Shown here: piece after piece, positions 7,284 to 15,056 of the stretch
Layout: each line of letters opens with the position of its first letter
How positions within the stretch are numbered: the first letter of the stretch is position 1
Assembly (NCBI GenBank): GCA_964448105.1
Contig: CAYUVK010000065.1
Span: 1 to 27,586, forward strand
Reading direction: 5' to 3'
Length of the DNA: 27,586 nt
Source: CAVQBP01 sp964448105
GTDB lineage: Bacteria > Bacteroidota > Ignavibacteria > Ignavibacteriales > Ignavibacteriaceae
Made by a program: the position numbers and the translations under genes
Notes under the pieces: model-generated
What the model was told of the DNA's origin: nothing
Seen by the model: only the letters and a program-made list of their open reading frames with translations
Database searches by the model: none

Positions 7284-8893
7284 TTAAAATCTCTTAATTT
7301 ATATTTGATAAATACATTTTCATTTTCTGAAACTTTTTTATGACATGCCGAACACAATAATTTTTCGTGAGCGCCTTTTAAAGGAAATATGGTTTTTTCA
7401 TGATCAAATTTCACCGGTTTCCAATTATCAAATCCATGGCAGTTTTCGCAAACCGGCTCATCACCCTTTTGTTCCGAATTAAATTGCCCGAAATGAACAT
7501 CGCGATGGCATATTTGGCAATTAGATTTCAGGGAAACAAATTTGAACTTAACTTTACCTTCTTCGGTTTTACTTTCATGACATTCTTTACATTTAGCGTT
7601 TTGATGCTTTCCTTCAAGTTTAAAATTTGTACGATCATGATTAAAGGAAATTTTTTTCCAATCTGTCGTTGAATGACATGAAGTACAATCAGTTTGGGGC
7701 ATAAACTTTTCTTCTATTTCCGATCCATGAACATTATGGTGACAATCAATACAACTCAAACCAATATTTTTGAAATGCCATTGTCTAACTTTTTCTTGAT
7801 AATGACACGATTGACAAGGAACGGCCAAATGTGCACCGGTTAATACAAATTTAATTTTGCCATGATCTGCTATTGTGAAGCTTGTAATTTTAAGACTCTC
7901 GACAGAATGACAATCTTTACAATCTCTAACTACCTTATTAACCGTAAACTCACCGAAATGAGAGTCCTTGTGGCAGTCAGTGCACTTTGCAAATTTTGGC
8001 TTAGAAATTAAATTACTTCCATGGCAACCCGAACACTTAATATTTGCGTGAGCACCTCTAAGCGGAAAGTTTGTTTTATTATGATCAAATTCTTTCCTAT
8101 TTATATCTTTAAATGATAATGTTGAATGGCAGTTTGTACAATCTTTACCAAATTTTCCTTTATGAACATCTCGATGACATGATTCACAGCTTTCAAATAA
8201 TACTCCTTTAAATACCTGGAAATCCTTGCCGTTTCTTTTTTCTTTTATATGACATTTTACACATTCAACTTTTTCGTGTGCCCCGGTTAAACGAAACACC
8301 GCTGATGAATGATCAAATTTAGGTGCTGGTTTAAAACTTATCGTATTATGACATGACCCGCAGTTATTGCCTAGAGTATTTTGATGAAAATCTTCATGGC
8401 ATGTATAACAATTTTCAGTTAAACCGAGGTAAGTGTCTTTTATTCTTTTTAAATTAAGGTTTGAAATAAACTTAGGTTGATGACATTCGTTGCAGTCAAT
8501 TTCTGCATGCTTTCCGCTTAGATTATAACTTGCTTTATTATGATCAAACGCTTTAGGATCAAAATTAATTATCCTGAAATCTCTGCCATTATGTTCACTG
8601 TGACATTTGAAACAGTCTTTCCCCTTTACATCGGAACTGGAATGGTATCCTTTTCCTTTTTCCATTAAATTCTTTATTTCTGTATGACAATCAAGGCATT
8701 TTGAATTTTCAACTTTTTCTCCTAAAACATGACACTTAGTACAGTTGCTTATTCCTTCAATTTTTGAGTGTGCTGTTGTTAAATCTCCAGGGGAAATTTG
8801 GCCGAATAATGGGTAAAAAGACCCTGCAAAAAGAGCCAAGGTAACAATCAAAAGAGCTTTGAACAAATATTCTTTGCTTGATTTACTGGGCAA
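7262..8893 (-). CDS. Multiheme cytochrome c with 20 CxxCH motifs
   Basis: A 543-aa exported protein with an N-terminal hydrophobic signal at residues 10-31. It has twenty CxxCH motifs, from CTKCH at residue 51 to CASCH two residues before the end. Six copies of a unit F[DN]H....x.L.G.HxxxxCxxCH, mostly alternating with CxxCHxDxHxGxF and CxxCHS segments, supply the extra His needed for bis-His hemes. The same unit occurs in the next gene, so the two cytochromes share ancestry. The start is a TTG (8891-8893): a stop codon lies directly before it, no ATG occurs until well inside the protein, and AGGAG sits ten bases upstream. It lies 40 bp after the flavoprotein gene and overlaps the next cytochrome gene. 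It is a likely periplasmic electron carrier between the inner-membrane parts and the 33/34-heme protein. Confidence 0.9.
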   Translation of the reverse strand: MPSKSSKEYLFKALLIVTLALFAGSFYPLFGQISPGDLTTAHSKIEGISNCTKCHVLGEKVENSKCLDCHTEIKNLMEKGKGYHSSSDVKGKDCFKCHSEHNGRDFRIINFDPKAFDHNKASYNLSGKHAEIDCNECHQPKFISNLNLKRIKDTYLGLTENCYTCHEDFHQNTLGNNCGSCHNTISFKPAPKFDHSSAVFRLTGAHEKVECVKCHIKEKRNGKDFQVFKGVLFESCESCHRDVHKGKFGKDCTNCHSTLSFKDINRKEFDHNKTNFPLRGAHANIKCSGCHGSNLISKPKFAKCTDCHKDSHFGEFTVNKVVRDCKDCHSVESLKITSFTIADHGKIKFVLTGAHLAVPCQSCHYQEKVRQWHFKNIGLSCIDCHHNVHGSEIEEKFMPQTDCTSCHSTTDWKKISFNHDRTNFKLEGKHQNAKCKECHESKTEEGKVKFKFVSLKSNCQICHRDVHFGQFNSEQKGDEPVCENCHGFDNWKPVKFDHEKTIFPLKGAHEKLLCSACHKKVSENENVFIKYKLRDFKCASCHS

Positions 8894-8933
8894 CTACAGT
8901 AAGCTCCTTAAAATTTTTCTGTAAGTTCTATAT

Positions 8934-10271
8934 TTAATTTTTATGCGATAAGATTGCTTCGCCAAATTTTTTGGTGATCCTAATCCCTATCTGCTCAAGA
9001 AACATTGTGGGGAGAATACCACCTGCAAAAATATATACGAGATCATTTTCTATTTGTTTTATCTCTTTATTATCATTTACCGAAAGTAAAATAGATTTGT
9101 CTTTTATTTCTTTAACATTAGAATTGAAAAATACTTTTACTTTTCCCTGGGATACTGCTTCATTTATTTTTTCAAGATTTTTTGGCTTAAGTCTTGAAAA
9201 AGAATTACCCCGGTAAGAAATAGTTATAACATTATTTTCGATGGTTAAAAGTAAAGCTGATTCTATTGCAGAGTCTCCCCCTCCTACCACAAGCACTTTA
9301 CTATTCTTAATCAGCTCAGGTTCAAGTAATCTATAAAAAACTTTCTCTTTTTGTTCACCGGGAACTCCTAACTTTCTTGGCGAACCTCTTCTTCCTATAG
9401 AAAGTAGAACTGTATTGGATTTGTAAGTATTTTTATTAGTTTTTATTTCAAAAAGATTATTTGTCTTTTGTAAAGTTTCTACTTTTTCTTGTTCATGAAT
9501 TACAATTTTATTTTTGCTTAAAACGTCTTCCCACATTTTCAGTAATTCAGATTTAGAAGTTTCAGACAATTTTATTTTTCCGTAAAGAGGAAGATCCATT
9601 GGCGAGGTCATTACAATTTTTGCCCGGGGGAAGCTAAATACCGTTCCGCCAAGATTATCCTGTTCGATTGTTAAATATTTCAAATTATTTTTTTTAGCAG
9701 CAAGGGATGCGGATATTCCGGCAGGTCCGGCACCGACAATTATTAAATCATATTCTGCTTGCGAAGTTCTTTTAATTTTTTTTGATATGTTTTCAACAGC
9801 TTGTTTTCCCTGTTCAACGGCATTTTTTATTAATCCCATTCCACCCAATTCACCGGCAATAAATAATCCGGGGATATTTGTTTCAAAATTAGGTGATACA
9901 TGGGGAAGCTCTACTCCTCTTTTTTCAGTCCCGATGCATAAAGTAATTGCCTGAACAGGGCATGCATGAAAACATGCTCCATGACCAACGCATCTTGATG
10001 CATTGATAACTTTTACATGACCATCCACCAAGCCGAAAATATCTCTTTCCGGACAAGCGGTAATGCACGCACCGCTTCCGATGCATATTTCTGCATCAAC
10101 TACCGGGTGAAGAGAAACAGGTTCATGAAATCCTAGTTCCTTTGCCCTTTCTATTTTTTCATAAGTAGATAAGGATTTTTTCTTTTTCTTTTGCTGGTAA
10201 TAAAGAAGAATGAAACCTATCATCAAAAAAATTATAAAATAACTAGCCGTATTTTCTAGAAATACTTCCAT
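8934..10271 (-). CDS. Membrane-anchored ferredoxin/FAD/NAD(P) oxidoreductase
   Basis: A 445-aa protein from the ATG at 10269-10271; a TTG lies one codon earlier. Residues 8-26 form a single membrane helix followed by a Lys-rich stretch. Next is a double ferredoxin-like region with C63-x5-C-x3-CP and C94-x5-C-x3-CP, where the usual second Cys is Ser66 and His97. Residues 120-163 contain IPGLFIAGELGG...NAVEQGKQAVENI, normally the C-terminal FAD-closing motif of thioredoxin-reductase-like enzymes. The FAD-binding GAGPAG follows at 180-185 and the NAD(P)-binding VVGGGDSA at about 328-335. There is no redox CxxC of thioredoxin reductase, so it more likely passes electrons between NAD(P)H, FAD and Fe-S. 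It lies directly upstream of the 20-heme cytochrome gene. Direction of electron flow is not determinable. Confidence 0.85.
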   Translation of the reverse strand: MEVFLENTASYFIIFLMIGFILLYYQQKKKKKSLSTYEKIERAKELGFHEPVSLHPVVDAEICIGSGACITACPERDIFGLVDGHVKVINASRCVGHGACFHACPVQAITLCIGTEKRGVELPHVSPNFETNIPGLFIAGELGGMGLIKNAVEQGKQAVENISKKIKRTSQAEYDLIIVGAGPAGISASLAAKKNNLKYLTIEQDNLGGTVFSFPRAKIVMTSPMDLPLYGKIKLSETSKSELLKMWEDVLSKNKIVIHEQEKVETLQKTNNLFEIKTNKNTYKSNTVLLSIGRRGSPRKLGVPGEQKEKVFYRLLEPELIKNSKVLVVGGGDSAIESALLLTIENNVITISYRGNSFSRLKPKNLEKINEAVSQGKVKVFFNSNVKEIKDKSILLSVNDNKEIKQIENDLVYIFAGGILPTMFLEQIGIRITKKFGEAILSHKN

Positions 10272-10395
10272 CAATGAGATGTGTAATTTGAATTTTAAGG
10301 AATTTTTAAAATTTATATAAAAGCAATTATTATGCTAAAATATAAATTCGTTATTTAACGCAGTATCAAAATGAAGAAATGTAAAATGCCCTTTG

Positions 10396-10425
10396 ATTAT
10401 AAATAAATTTGTAATTACCCTGCAA
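10396..10425 (-). promoter_or_regulatory. Possible sigma70-type promoter for the flavoprotein-cytochrome-barrel genes
   Basis: On the minus strand a TTGCAG box (10420-10425) is followed after 18 bases by a perfect TATAAT (10396-10401), about 125 bases before the flavoprotein start. The 180-bp gap here is the largest break in an otherwise tightly packed set of minus-strand genes, so an internal promoter is plausible. Ignavibacterial promoter consensus is uncertain and the region is very AT-rich. Confidence 0.35.
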
Positions 10426-10453
10426 ATTTTACATAATGAGATACAACAATATT

Positions 10454-11050
10454 TTAATTTTTCAAATTTTCTAAAGATTGTTTAGCTGCTCTTGCTGCCT
10501 CAGCATTTGGATATTTTTCAATTAACTTGTTCCAGATATCTTTAGCTTTTTCATTATCACCTTTTGTAGCGGAAATAGCTCCAAGATTGTATAAAGCTAA
10601 AGGATTGTTTTTATCATATGATAATATTTTATTAGTTAGTTCTTCAGATTTATTATAATCCTGTTTGTTGTAATATATAAACGAAAGCGAAAAGAGGATA
10701 TCCGTTCTTTTAGGATTAACCTTTAAAATTTTTTGATAATATGGAATTGCCTCATCAGGTTTATGTGCTTCGGTAAGAAAATCCGCATATTCTTTAAGCT
10801 TCAAAGTATCATTTGGATTTTCTTCAGCAGCTTTTTTCAATTCTTCCATTTTGCGAATTATATCGGCAGAAACATTGCTTTTATTCGGAGCTTCGCCATT
10901 CTTTAGTCCTTTATGTATATCATCATTCGGTATTTCCTGGTTGGCAATATCTGTTGTAGATTGGTTGTTGTTTTTTTGAGTGAATACTACCAAAAATACA
11001 ACCAAAATAACAACTAAACTTAAATAAGCATATAGCGGTTTGAATTTCAT
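10454..11050 (-). CDS. Membrane-anchored TPR protein
   Basis: A 198-aa protein with one N-terminal membrane helix at residues 7-24, then a Ser/Asn-rich spacer and about three tetratricopeptide repeats from residue 80 to 195 (for example PDEAIPYYQKILKVNP and NPLALYNLGAISATKGDNEKA). The TPR part should face the periplasm. The start is supported by AGGAG upstream of the ATG, and the gene follows the cytochrome b gene by 13 bases. The shape resembles the TPR parts of CcmI/NrfG cytochrome-maturation factors, so a role in handling apocytochromes or assembling the conduit is a reasonable guess from context. TPR domains are generic, so the function remains open. Confidence 0.75.
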   Translation of the reverse strand: MKFKPLYAYLSLVVILVVFLVVFTQKNNNQSTTDIANQEIPNDDIHKGLKNGEAPNKSNVSADIIRKMEELKKAAEENPNDTLKLKEYADFLTEAHKPDEAIPYYQKILKVNPKRTDILFSLSFIYYNKQDYNKSEELTNKILSYDKNNPLALYNLGAISATKGDNEKAKDIWNKLIEKYPNAEAARAAKQSLENLKN

Positions 11051-11063
11051 CTTGCTCTCCTAT

Positions 11064-11975
11064 TTAAAAAATCCATTTATATCCAAAAGCAATAGTGACA
11101 CCTACATGTATAAACATAATAACAAACATAGTAATTGCAAAAGGCAAATGTACAATATGCCAGTATTTAAAAAATTTCTGCATTGTGCGAAGCATTCCGA
11201 TTCTTTTTGAAATAACCAGCTTGGATTTTGATGTTTTAATAATTTCGGAATATTGTTTGCGGTTTAATCCTAATTTTTTCAATTCTACTTTAAGTTCTTT
11301 CAAAAGAGTTTTTATATTGAAATAATCTTTAACTAGAAAAATAAAACTGGTACTAAATTTAATACGCTTATATTTATCCAGTGATGACAATTCGTTAAGC
11401 TTTGAAATAAGGTTTTCATTTACTTTCAAATTATTCTTTAAATGCAGAGTTAAATTTTCATTCATTTCATTTAGTTCTTTTAAACTTATTTCCTGCCCTT
11501 GTATGGTATGAGGAATTTGAACATATAAAAATCTTCCAACAATACCGCTTAATACAACCGCGACCATGCTCCAAAAGCTTACGGCAACAATTCCGCCGAA
11601 TTTAAAAGCTGTATGGTATAAAACCAGCACGGGCCCCAGGCTGCACAAAAAGATATGAAACTCAAGCCAATTTTTTAAATATCCGAACTTTAAGAATATT
11701 CTAATCCTTTTCCTAACCATGTAAACAGCTACACCAACTATCATCATTAAAGAGCCCAAAATACCGACACCATGCCCAATTATTCCGCTGGGTTTTAACA
11801 TTGCATGCTGCGCCAAGAAAACTCTTTCTTCAACCGAAGTTGAATAATACTGGTAACCGTTTATTCCGAGCAATACAGTTACAAGAATTCCCATGATAAA
11901 AAACGACCAAATATATATTGTATGAATTTTTTTATTCATTAATTGAAACGGGATTAAAAGCGGCTTTAGTGCCAC
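11064..11975 (-). CDS. Candidate diheme cytochrome b membrane protein
   Basis: 303 aa from a GTG start (11973-11975); an in-frame ATG at codon 13 (11939) is an alternative. Five hydrophobic segments lie at about residues 18-40, 65-88, 105-124, 126-150 and 273-298. A 110-residue Lys/Glu/Leu-rich, probably coiled-coil loop separates helices 4 and 5. Helix 3 carries H107 and H121, and helix 5 carries H276 and H290. Both pairs are 14 residues apart and the helices have the same orientation, as in the heme-binding helices of bc1 cytochrome b. This suggests two b hemes across the membrane and a quinol-oxidising or -reducing role. It starts five bases after the 101-aa gene and is followed by the TPR gene. 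I do not recognise a named family. Confidence 0.65.
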   Translation of the reverse strand: MALKPLLIPFQLMNKKIHTIYIWSFFIMGILVTVLLGINGYQYYSTSVEERVFLAQHAMLKPSGIIGHGVGILGSLMMIVGVAVYMVRKRIRIFLKFGYLKNWLEFHIFLCSLGPVLVLYHTAFKFGGIVAVSFWSMVAVVLSGIVGRFLYVQIPHTIQGQEISLKELNEMNENLTLHLKNNLKVNENLISKLNELSSLDKYKRIKFSTSFIFLVKDYFNIKTLLKELKVELKKLGLNRKQYSEIIKTSKSKLVISKRIGMLRTMQKFFKYWHIVHLPFAITMFVIMFIHVGVTIAFGYKWIF

Positions 11976-11980
11976 TATAA

Positions 11981-12286
11981 TTAATTTTCAACTATTTCGT
12001 AAAGAGTTGTATATTTTGTAGAATTGTTCTTTGTGAGGTCATTTAACTTATTAATAAGAATATTTGTTCTTTCGTCTTGATCATCCTCAAATTGTTCATA
12101 AGCTTCGGGAGAAGTAAAAGTATATACCTCCTGAAAATGATTTTGTTTTCCTTTAACTTCATAAACAGCATAGCTTTCCAGTCCTTCTGCTTTAAGCAGA
12201 TTTTTAAGTTCTTTTACAACCCCTAAATATTCATCTCTCTTTGCTGGATTAACTTCATATTGAATATTAAATATAACTTTAGACAT
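11981..12286 (-). CDS. Small ferredoxin-like-fold protein (ABM/NIPSNAP type)
   Basis: A 101-aa protein predicted to alternate strand-helix-strand-strand-helix-strand (VIFNIQYEV, KRDEYLGVVKELKNLL, YAVYEV, FQEVYTF, PEAYEQFEDD, KYTTLYEIV). This matches the dimeric alpha/beta barrel of the antibiotic biosynthesis monooxygenase / NIPSNAP / Dabb superfamily. No signal peptide or Cys is present, so it is cytoplasmic. It sits 14 bases after dapF and five bases before the cytochrome b gene, so it is in the same operon. Members of this fold include heme-degrading enzymes and small-molecule oxygenases, but nothing in this sequence identifies a substrate. Confidence 0.6.
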   Translation of the reverse strand: MSKVIFNIQYEVNPAKRDEYLGVVKELKNLLKAEGLESYAVYEVKGKQNHFQEVYTFTSPEAYEQFEDDQDERTNILINKLNDLTKNNSTKYTTLYEIVEN

Positions 12287-12300
12287 TTGTTCTCCAATGT

Positions 12301-13161
12301 TTAAGAAAAAGTATTTAATAAAAAATTACCTGAATAAATTATTTTTGCCGGGCCTGATAAAGATAAATTTTTTATATCATTATTTTCAAATTTAAAATCC
12401 ACTACTAATTTATCTCCTCCTTTTGTTAATAAAACAACAGGAGGTTTCAACTCATGAAATAAAGATGCTATAATTGCTGAGGCTACGGCACCTGTTCCGC
12501 ATGCAAGAGTTTCATCTTCAACTCCTCTTTCATATGTACGGATTTCAAGTCTGCTATTAACAATTTTAATGAAATTAACATTTGTTCCGCCAGGTAAAAA
12601 ATTATTATGATACCTAATTTCTTTACCTATTTCAACAACAGGGACTTTATCAATTTCTGTATAAAAAGAATTTTTATCAGACGGATCTTTAAGTATATCT
12701 TCAATCTTAATAACAACGTGGGGTGAACCGGTATCCGAAAAATAATAATTTAAATTTTGACCTGCTACATTAATGTTTAAATTGCTTTTAATATTCTTAG
12801 GTTTGTTCAAATTAAATTTTACTTTTTCACCATCTAAAATTTCCCCGGAATAAGCTTCATCGTTAGAAACAAAAGAAGCTTTACCGTTCTTCAATCTGTT
12901 GCTGGATTGTGCAAACTTGATTGCACATCTAGCACCGTTACCGCACAATGTTTTAGTAGAACCATCCGCATTATAATAATCCATTTTAAAATTAAAATCC
13001 GATAAAGTGATAACACCATCTGCTCCAATGCCGTTTCTTCTATTGCATAATTTAGAAATAATATCAGGATTTAATAATAAATCCGGATATTTACTTCTAT
13101 CAATTACGATAAAATCATTTCCGGCACCGCTCATCTTTGTAAAAAAAATTTTCTCTATCAT
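12301..13161 (-). CDS. dapF: Diaminopimelate epimerase
   Basis: A 286-aa protein of normal length for DapF, which converts LL- to meso-diaminopimelate for lysine and peptidoglycan synthesis in the cytoplasm. Diagnostic motifs are the N-terminal TKMSGAGNDFIVID (residues 8-21), the first catalytic Cys in CGNGARC (C73), GSPHVV (146-150) and the second catalytic Cys in ETLACGTGA (C221). The ATG at 13159-13161 gives the usual DapF N-terminus, although no Shine-Dalgarno is evident. It is the first gene of the minus-strand run and faces the oxidoreductase operon across a 507-bp divergent gap. Its linkage to the electron-transfer genes downstream is probably transcriptional only. Confidence 0.95.
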   Translation of the reverse strand: MIEKIFFTKMSGAGNDFIVIDRSKYPDLLLNPDIISKLCNRRNGIGADGVITLSDFNFKMDYYNADGSTKTLCGNGARCAIKFAQSSNRLKNGKASFVSNDEAYSGEILDGEKVKFNLNKPKNIKSNLNINVAGQNLNYYFSDTGSPHVVIKIEDILKDPSDKNSFYTEIDKVPVVEIGKEIRYHNNFLPGGTNVNFIKIVNSRLEIRTYERGVEDETLACGTGAVASAIIASLFHELKPPVVLLTKGGDKLVVDFKFENNDIKNLSLSGPAKIIYSGNFLLNTFS

Positions 13162-13668
13162 GTATGCAATTTAGTTTAATGTAGTCACCTTTTCAATAAA
13201 AATGCTGTGATTTTTGCGAGCAATAATAAATATATTGTTAAAAATAAATCAATACTTTAATTCAGAACGTTTTTGTAAAACGATTATTAAATGTTTTATT
13301 ACTTAATTGCTCAAATCTTAAAATATATTGTATGAATTAAATGAATCTTTTTTAATAAAATTATTATCTATTAATCAAAGTCTCTGAGGATTATCAATAT
13401 AATCAGAAAGGTCATAATAAACACCCATCTCCCTTAGTAAATTGTTGATTTTTTCTACAATTACAAACTTGCTTTTTACTGTGTAATTATTTGACAATCT
13501 CTAAATTAAGAGAATGAATCATAATTTCATTCTTATTTATGGCAATCCAATACATTCCGTTTGCGACAATATTGGGAATTTTTAGGGAAAAATTAAAAAC
13601 GTGAAAGTGGCATATATATTGTCCAACAGACTTAATTAAAATATCAAATAATAAAAAAGAGTTTAACC
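13162..13668. other. Divergent intergenic region
   Basis: This 507-bp AT-rich gap lies between dapF (minus) and the 2-oxoacid oxidoreductase operon (plus), so it should hold promoters for both. I cannot assign either promoter with confidence. It contains a possible 41-codon minus-strand ORF at 13375-13497, listed separately. A weak AAGAG ribosome-binding site lies just before the start at 13669. Confidence 0.5.
13375..13497 (-). CDS. Possible small ORF or gene remnant
   Basis: A 41-codon frame starts with TTG, directly preceded by AGA and an in-frame TAG, and ends in TGA. The predicted peptide (SNNYTVKSKFVIVEKINNLL..., ending LSDYIDNPQRL) has a protein-like composition and an amphipathic helix. 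There is no convincing ribosome-binding site and I recognise no family. It may be the end of a decayed gene, or chance. Confidence 0.2.
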   Translation of the reverse strand: MSNNYTVKSKFVIVEKINNLLREMGVYYDLSDYIDNPQRL

Positions 13669-13905
13669 ATGATAAGGGGAACAGTAGTAATAGATAGGGA
13701 CATATGCAAGGGTTGTGAGTTATGCATTACTGCATGTCCTCAATCTAGTCTCGGCTTATCTGCTCGGATCAATATTAAAGGTTATCGCTTTGCGGAATTA
13801 GTCCAGGATAACTGCACGGGCTGCGTTAATTGCGCTTTGGTTTGCCCCGATGTTGCAATCACTGTTTACCGGCAGCCAAAATCAGTATTGAAAAAAGCAG
13901 TTTAA
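13669..13905 (+). CDS. 2-oxoacid:ferredoxin oxidoreductase, delta (ferredoxin) subunit
   Basis: A 78-aa 2[4Fe-4S] ferredoxin with two complete motifs: C13-x2-C-x2-C-x3-CP and C49-x2-C-x2-C-x3-CP. As the delta subunit of an alpha/beta/gamma/delta 2-oxoacid:ferredoxin oxidoreductase it relays electrons from the thiamine-pyrophosphate centre to soluble ferredoxin. It is the first gene of the operon, 29 bp before the alpha subunit. The ATG at 13669 places the first Cys motif at the usual distance, and a weak AAGAG lies upstream. Unlike the flavoprotein encoded around 10 kb, both of its Fe-S motifs are canonical. Confidence 0.9.
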   Translation: MIRGTVVIDRDICKGCELCITACPQSSLGLSARINIKGYRFAELVQDNCTGCVNCALVCPDVAITVYRQPKSVLKKAV

Positions 13906-13934
13906 TTATCTGTTCAATAAAGTGGGATAAGCAA

Positions 13935-15026
13935 ATGAAAAAAGTTTTAATTAATAACGAAGATATTCGTTTGATGAAAGGAAATGAAGCTCTTGCTGAA
14001 GCTGCAATAAGAGCCGGAATTCATGCATACTTTGGTTACCCGATTACTCCTCAATCTGAAGTGCTTGAATATTTTACTAGAGAAATGCCTAAGCGTGCTG
14101 GAGTTGTTGTTCAAGCTGAAAGTGAATTGGCATCAATAAATATGATTTATGGTGCGGCCGGTGCCGGTGCGAGAGTTATGACTTCCTCTTCATCACCCGG
14201 TATAAGCCTAATGCAGGAAGGAATATCATACATTGCTTCAGCACAACTTCCATGTTTAATTGTTAATGTTAACCGCGGAGGTCCCGGGCTTGGAACAATT
14301 CAACCTTCACAAGGTGATTACTGGCAAGCTGTGAAAGGAGGCGGACATGGAGACTACCATTTAATTGTATTAGCTCCTGCGTCCGTACAAGAAATGGCAG
14401 ATTTTGTTTTTGATGCTTTTAAGCTTGCTGAAAAATATAGAAACCCTGCAATGATTTTAGCTGATGGGGCATTAGGTCAAATGATGGAAAAAGTAGCTCT
14501 TCCGCCCGAAGGTTCCTTGCCTTATACAAAAAATCCTTGGGCTACAACAGGCAAAACAAAGGATAGAAAAAGAAATATCATCACTTCCCTTTTTATTGAA
14601 CCTGAAAGAATGGAACAAATAAATATTCAACTGCAGGAAAAATATAAAAAGATACAGGAAGAAGTTAGATATGAAGAATTCTCTACTTCGGATGCAGAAA
14701 TTCTTTTGGTTGCATTTGGACTTTCATCACGGATCTGTCAAAAAGCAGTTGATATTGCCAGGGAAAAAGGTCTACGGGTTGGTTTACTCAGACCAATTAC
14801 TCTTTATCCTTTCCCTAAAAAAATTATTTCGGAATTAGCATTGAAAGTTGAATTCATGCTTACAGTTGAAATGAATGCGGGACAAATGGTTGAAGATGTT
14901 GCATTAGCTGCTAACGGAAGATGTCCTGTTCACTATAAAGGAAGAATGGGAGGAATGATTCCTTCCCCGGAAGATGTTGTGGAAGAAATTGAGCTTCTTC
15001 TTGAAAAACATTTAAGCGAAGTTTAA
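13935..15026 (+). CDS. vorB: 2-oxoacid:ferredoxin oxidoreductase, alpha subunit (VorB-like)
   Basis: A 363-aa alpha subunit binding the pyrimidine side of thiamine pyrophosphate and the 2-oxoacid. Recognisable stretches are KGNEALAEAAIRAG (15-28), FGYPITPQSE (33-42), QAESELASINM (60-70), SSSSPGISLMQEG (84-96), NRGGPGLGTIQPSQGDY (113-129) and GGGHGDY (135-141), the VorB/KorA pattern. A longer frame opens at 13830, but that part overlaps the delta gene and has no matching family N-terminus. The ATG at 13935, with GGGA upstream, gives the expected start. Substrate could be branched-chain 2-oxoacids (Vor) or 2-oxoglutarate (Kor); the similarity looks closest to VorB, but this is from memory of the family. 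Confidence 0.88.
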   Translation: MKKVLINNEDIRLMKGNEALAEAAIRAGIHAYFGYPITPQSEVLEYFTREMPKRAGVVVQAESELASINMIYGAAGAGARVMTSSSSPGISLMQEGISYIASAQLPCLIVNVNRGGPGLGTIQPSQGDYWQAVKGGGHGDYHLIVLAPASVQEMADFVFDAFKLAEKYRNPAMILADGALGQMMEKVALPPEGSLPYTKNPWATTGKTKDRKRNIITSLFIEPERMEQINIQLQEKYKKIQEEVRYEEFSTSDAEILLVAFGLSSRICQKAVDIAREKGLRVGLLRPITLYPFPKKIISELALKVEFMLTVEMNAGQMVEDVALAANGRCPVHYKGRMGGMIPSPEDVVEEIELLLEKHLSEV

Positions 15027-15056
15027 TATTCTAAAGCCTATTAAAAAGGTGAACTT

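Noticed and set aside
13830..13934. Extended N-terminus for the alpha subunit starting at 13830
   Set aside because: It overlaps the delta ferredoxin gene, does not match the family, and the ATG at 13935 gives the normal start.
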